Origin: Leminorella grimontii ATCC 33999 = DSM 5078
GTDB taxonomy: Bacteria > Pseudomonadota > Gammaproteobacteria > Enterobacterales > Enterobacteriaceae
Direction of reading: 5' to 3'
NCBI RefSeq assembly: GCF_000439085.1
Contig: NZ_AUUA01000002.1
Span: 186,001-250,000, forward strand
Length of the DNA: 64,000 nucleotides
The notes below the pieces were generated by a model, which was not told where the DNA came from, searched no databases, and was given only the letters and a program-made list of their open reading frames with translations. Made by a program: the position numbers and the translations under genes. This document shows positions 62,443 to 64,000 of this stretch, piece after piece; position 1 is the stretch's first letter; each line of letters begins with the position of its first letter.

Positions 62443-62470
62443 CGGGAGCGCCTGACGTCAGGCGCTCCCG
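62443..62470. terminator. Terminator after the MFS gene
   Basis: A perfect 28-bp palindrome CGGGAGCGCCTGAC / GTCAGGCGCTCCCG followed by TTTCTTCC lies 13 bp past the MFS stop and faces the convergent regulator gene. Confidence 0.85.
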
Positions 62471-62522
62471 TTTCTTCCATTCTTAAGATTACATTCAGCG
62501 CAGTGCGCCGTCGGCTAAAATC

Positions 62523-63227
62523 TTACTTCTGATTCAAAATCACGTTAATCAGCAAATTCTCTCGCTCCCACTGCTCAAAGTGGGCCTTCATCGCTCGCTT
62601 GGCAAGCTCCGGGTCCCGCTTGGCGATGGCGTCGACGATATCGCTATGGTTGCTGTTGATGCGGGTCTTGTCGTCGCTGACTTCGTGAATGATAGAGCGC
62701 CGCTTGCGCAGAATGTCGCGCATAAACGAGGCGATGCTCTGGAAAAACAGCACGATAACCGGGTTGCGCGTCATGCCGGCAAGCTGAAGGTGGAAGCCGT
62801 AGTCGGCCTCGATTTTTTCGTCAAAGCCGTTCGCCTCGGTCATCACGCTGCACAGGCGGGCGAGCTCCGACACCTCATCGTCGGTGGCGTTTTTAGCCGC
62901 CTCCTCCACGATAATAATCTCGAACAGCTCTCGCGCTTTCTCAATGGTTTCCAGCGAGATATAGCCCAGCTGAATGGCGATTTCAAAATATACGTTGGCG
63001 AAAGAGAGGTTGGGAATTTTGATATAGGTGCCGCTGCCCTGATTGCGCTCAATAAAACCGAAAAACTCCAGCGCGGAGAGCGCGTTTCTTATCGTTGAGC
63101 GCTGCAGGTTCATCTTCTCGGCCAGCGTTCGTTCCGCCGGCAGTTTAAACACGCCCGACTTGTCCACGCTGGCGGTAGCCAGTATTTCTTTAATCAGCTT
63201 AACGCTGTCTTCCAGAGTATTTGACAT
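62523..63227 (-). CDS. FadR-subfamily GntR transcriptional regulator
   Basis: This 234-residue protein has an N-terminal winged HTH (KLPAERTLAEKMNLQRSTIRNALSALEFFGFIERNQGSGTYI, residues about 30-70) and a C-terminal FCD ligand-binding domain of helices with the Asp/His residues expected to hold a metal (ADYGFHLQLAG, NSNHSDIVDAI). I start at ATG 63227 because the extension to 63302 is not family-like. There is no strong ribosome site. It is convergent with the MFS gene and probably regulates the transketolase cluster through the TGGTnnACCA sites. Confidence 0.88.
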   Translation of the reverse strand: MSNTLEDSVKLIKEILATASVDKSGVFKLPAERTLAEKMNLQRSTIRNALSALEFFGFIERNQGSGTYIKIPNLSFANVYFEIAIQLGYISLETIEKARELFEIIIVEEAAKNATDDEVSELARLCSVMTEANGFDEKIEADYGFHLQLAGMTRNPVIVLFFQSIASFMRDILRKRRSIIHEVSDDKTRINSNHSDIVDAIAKRDPELAKRAMKAHFEQWERENLLINVILNQK

Positions 63228-63290
63228 AGTAAACAGGGATAAAGTGAATGCTGGCAGCGAGTATACCATCATCGGGAAAGAAAAATAAAA

Positions 63291-63325
63291 ATGGCGCACC
63301 AACTGACCGTCAGCCGATGCGCCAT
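63291..63325 (-). terminator. Terminator of the D-amino-acid-enzyme-like gene
   Basis: Minus-strand stem ATGGCGCA / TGCGCCAT with a 19-base loop is followed by TTTTTATTTTTC. It lies 20 bp past the stop codon at 63345. Confidence 0.7.
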
Positions 63326-63344
63326 GCCAAACCAGAATGCTGGG

Positions 63345-64000
63345 CTAGAACGCCGTTTCCATCTCCTCCAGCACGTTATAGCCCTCATCCACCAGATAAA
63401 TGGTTTTCCACTTATCGAAGGTAATACAGGGGTGAGAGGTACCGAACACCAGCAGATCGCCCACCTGAAGCGACAGCCCTTCACCGTAGCGCAGCATGGC
63501 GTGCTGGTCCATCAGGTTTTCGGTATGGGCGGAACTTGCCTTAAACGGCATTTTCTGTCCGTTGCGATAAAGCGCTATCGGCTGCGGCAGGCCGGTGTCA
63601 AAGGCCACGTCGCGCTTGCCGAAGCCGACAATCGCCAGCCCCGGTTCCGGTAGCGACTGAACGCAGGCGATAAGCTCCAATGCGGAAGCCAGATCGCCGC
63701 CCAAGTCGCATGAGAGCGGATCGCGCGCTCGCAGCGCTTCCTGCGCCTGCGCATACACGCCGCGATCGTGGGTGATATAGCAGCCGGGGCGGATCGCGTA
63801 GCGAAAGCCGGTCGGCAAGTCGGCCCGCTTCATCTGCTGACAAACCACGTCGTACCACACCGTACCTGCGCCGGTGAGCAGCGCTTCGTCAACGTCGGCG
63901 AACGCGCCGTCGGCGGCTAGCCGCTGCGTGACGGACAGCACTCGCTTAAGGAAAGCGTCGATAATTGCCAGATCGGCGCGTTCGTCATCGCTGTGGATAA
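63345..64000 (-). CDS. DSD1/alanine-racemase-fold PLP enzyme, C-terminal part (5' end outside window)
   Basis: The open frame runs from the window edge to the stop at 63345 and gives about 218 residues of the C-terminal part. It has RYAIRPGCYITHDRG, the beta-barrel segment of fold-type III enzymes, and the DSD1 metal-binding end GTSHPCITFDKWKTIYLVDEGYN, as in D-serine dehydratase and D-threonine aldolase families. Zinc-ligand His and Cys are visible in HPC. The N-terminal PLP lysine is outside the window, so the reaction cannot be confirmed. It likely belongs to the same catabolic cluster. Confidence 0.8.
   Translation of the reverse strand, partial: IHSDDERADLAIIDAFLKRVLSVTQRLAADGAFADVDEALLTGAGTVWYDVVCQQMKRADLPTGFRYAIRPGCYITHDRGVYAQAQEALRARDPLSCDLGGDLASALELIACVQSLPEPGLAIVGFGKRDVAFDTGLPQPIALYRNGQKMPFKASSAHTENLMDQHAMLRYGEGLSLQVGDLLVFGTSHPCITFDKWKTIYLVDEGYNVLEEMETAF

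Overview
The window is chromosomal DNA of a member of the Enterobacterales. Gene content and order closely follow Escherichia coli and Yersinia in three core blocks: radC-coaBC-dut-slmA, then argE/argCBH-ppc, metF/metBL/metJ-rpmE-priA-cytR-ftsN-hslVU-menA-rraA-zapB-glpFKX, then pyrE-rph-yicC. Most core proteins have the E. coli length to within a few residues. Accessory genes (membrane-bound gluconate dehydrogenase, SymE, a glycine-rich autotransporter, a split transketolase cluster) point to a less-studied genus, but the genus cannot be fixed from the sequence alone.

Layout. 1-3.3 kb: DNA repair, CoA and dUTP metabolism, and nucleoid occlusion (SlmA). 3.3-7.2 kb: a three-gene periplasmic gluconate 2-dehydrogenase operon (FAD subunit, gamma subunit, triheme cytochrome c). 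7.4-10.7 kb: dcuB-fumB for anaerobic C4-dicarboxylate exchange and fumarate respiration, with a large AT-rich upstream region carrying an FNR-like site. 11.6-18.3 kb: an accessory stretch of small, partly unrecognised genes (beta-propeller protein, GlpM, GNAT, metallo-beta-lactamase-fold enzyme, CusF-like copper protein, lipoprotein, membrane protein, Ail/OmpX-type outer-membrane protein). 18.4-26.1 kb: arginine biosynthesis, with argE divergent from argCBH across a pair of ARG boxes, then ppc. A palindromic MITE-like repeat and a terminator-like hairpin separate argB from argH. 26.1-28.7 kb: three poorly characterised genes. 28.8-34.0 kb: methionine regulon (metF, metL, metB, metJ) with tandem MET boxes. 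34.2-47.1 kb: rpmE, priA, cytR, ftsN, hslVU behind a clear sigma-32 promoter, menA, rraA, zapB and glpFKX. 47.3-50.1 kb: glgS, pyrE with its attenuator, rph and yicC.

50.1-56.3 kb is accessory: a SymE-type toxin with an elaborately structured leader, a nucleotidyltransferase-like gene, a LysR remnant, a Cdd1-type helix-hairpin-helix protein and a 1262-residue autotransporter with twelve glycine-rich repeats. 56.3-58.7 kb holds msrPQ (periplasmic methionine sulfoxide repair) and a DUF2459-type lipoprotein. 58.8-64 kb is a catabolic cluster: a two-subunit transketolase, an MFS transporter, a FadR/GntR-type regulator and a truncated D-amino-acid-enzyme-like gene. Two TGGTnnACCA palindromes upstream of the transketolase are probable operators of that regulator.

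slmA and pyrE, which are convergent neighbours in E. coli, are still convergent here but are separated by about 44 kb of genes that in E. coli lie elsewhere. This is a rearrangement of the core chromosome. No tRNA, rRNA, CRISPR array, prophage or intact insertion sequence was found. The least explained parts are the SymE leader, the argB-argH repeat, the beta-propeller gene pair, and the transketolase cluster with its operators.
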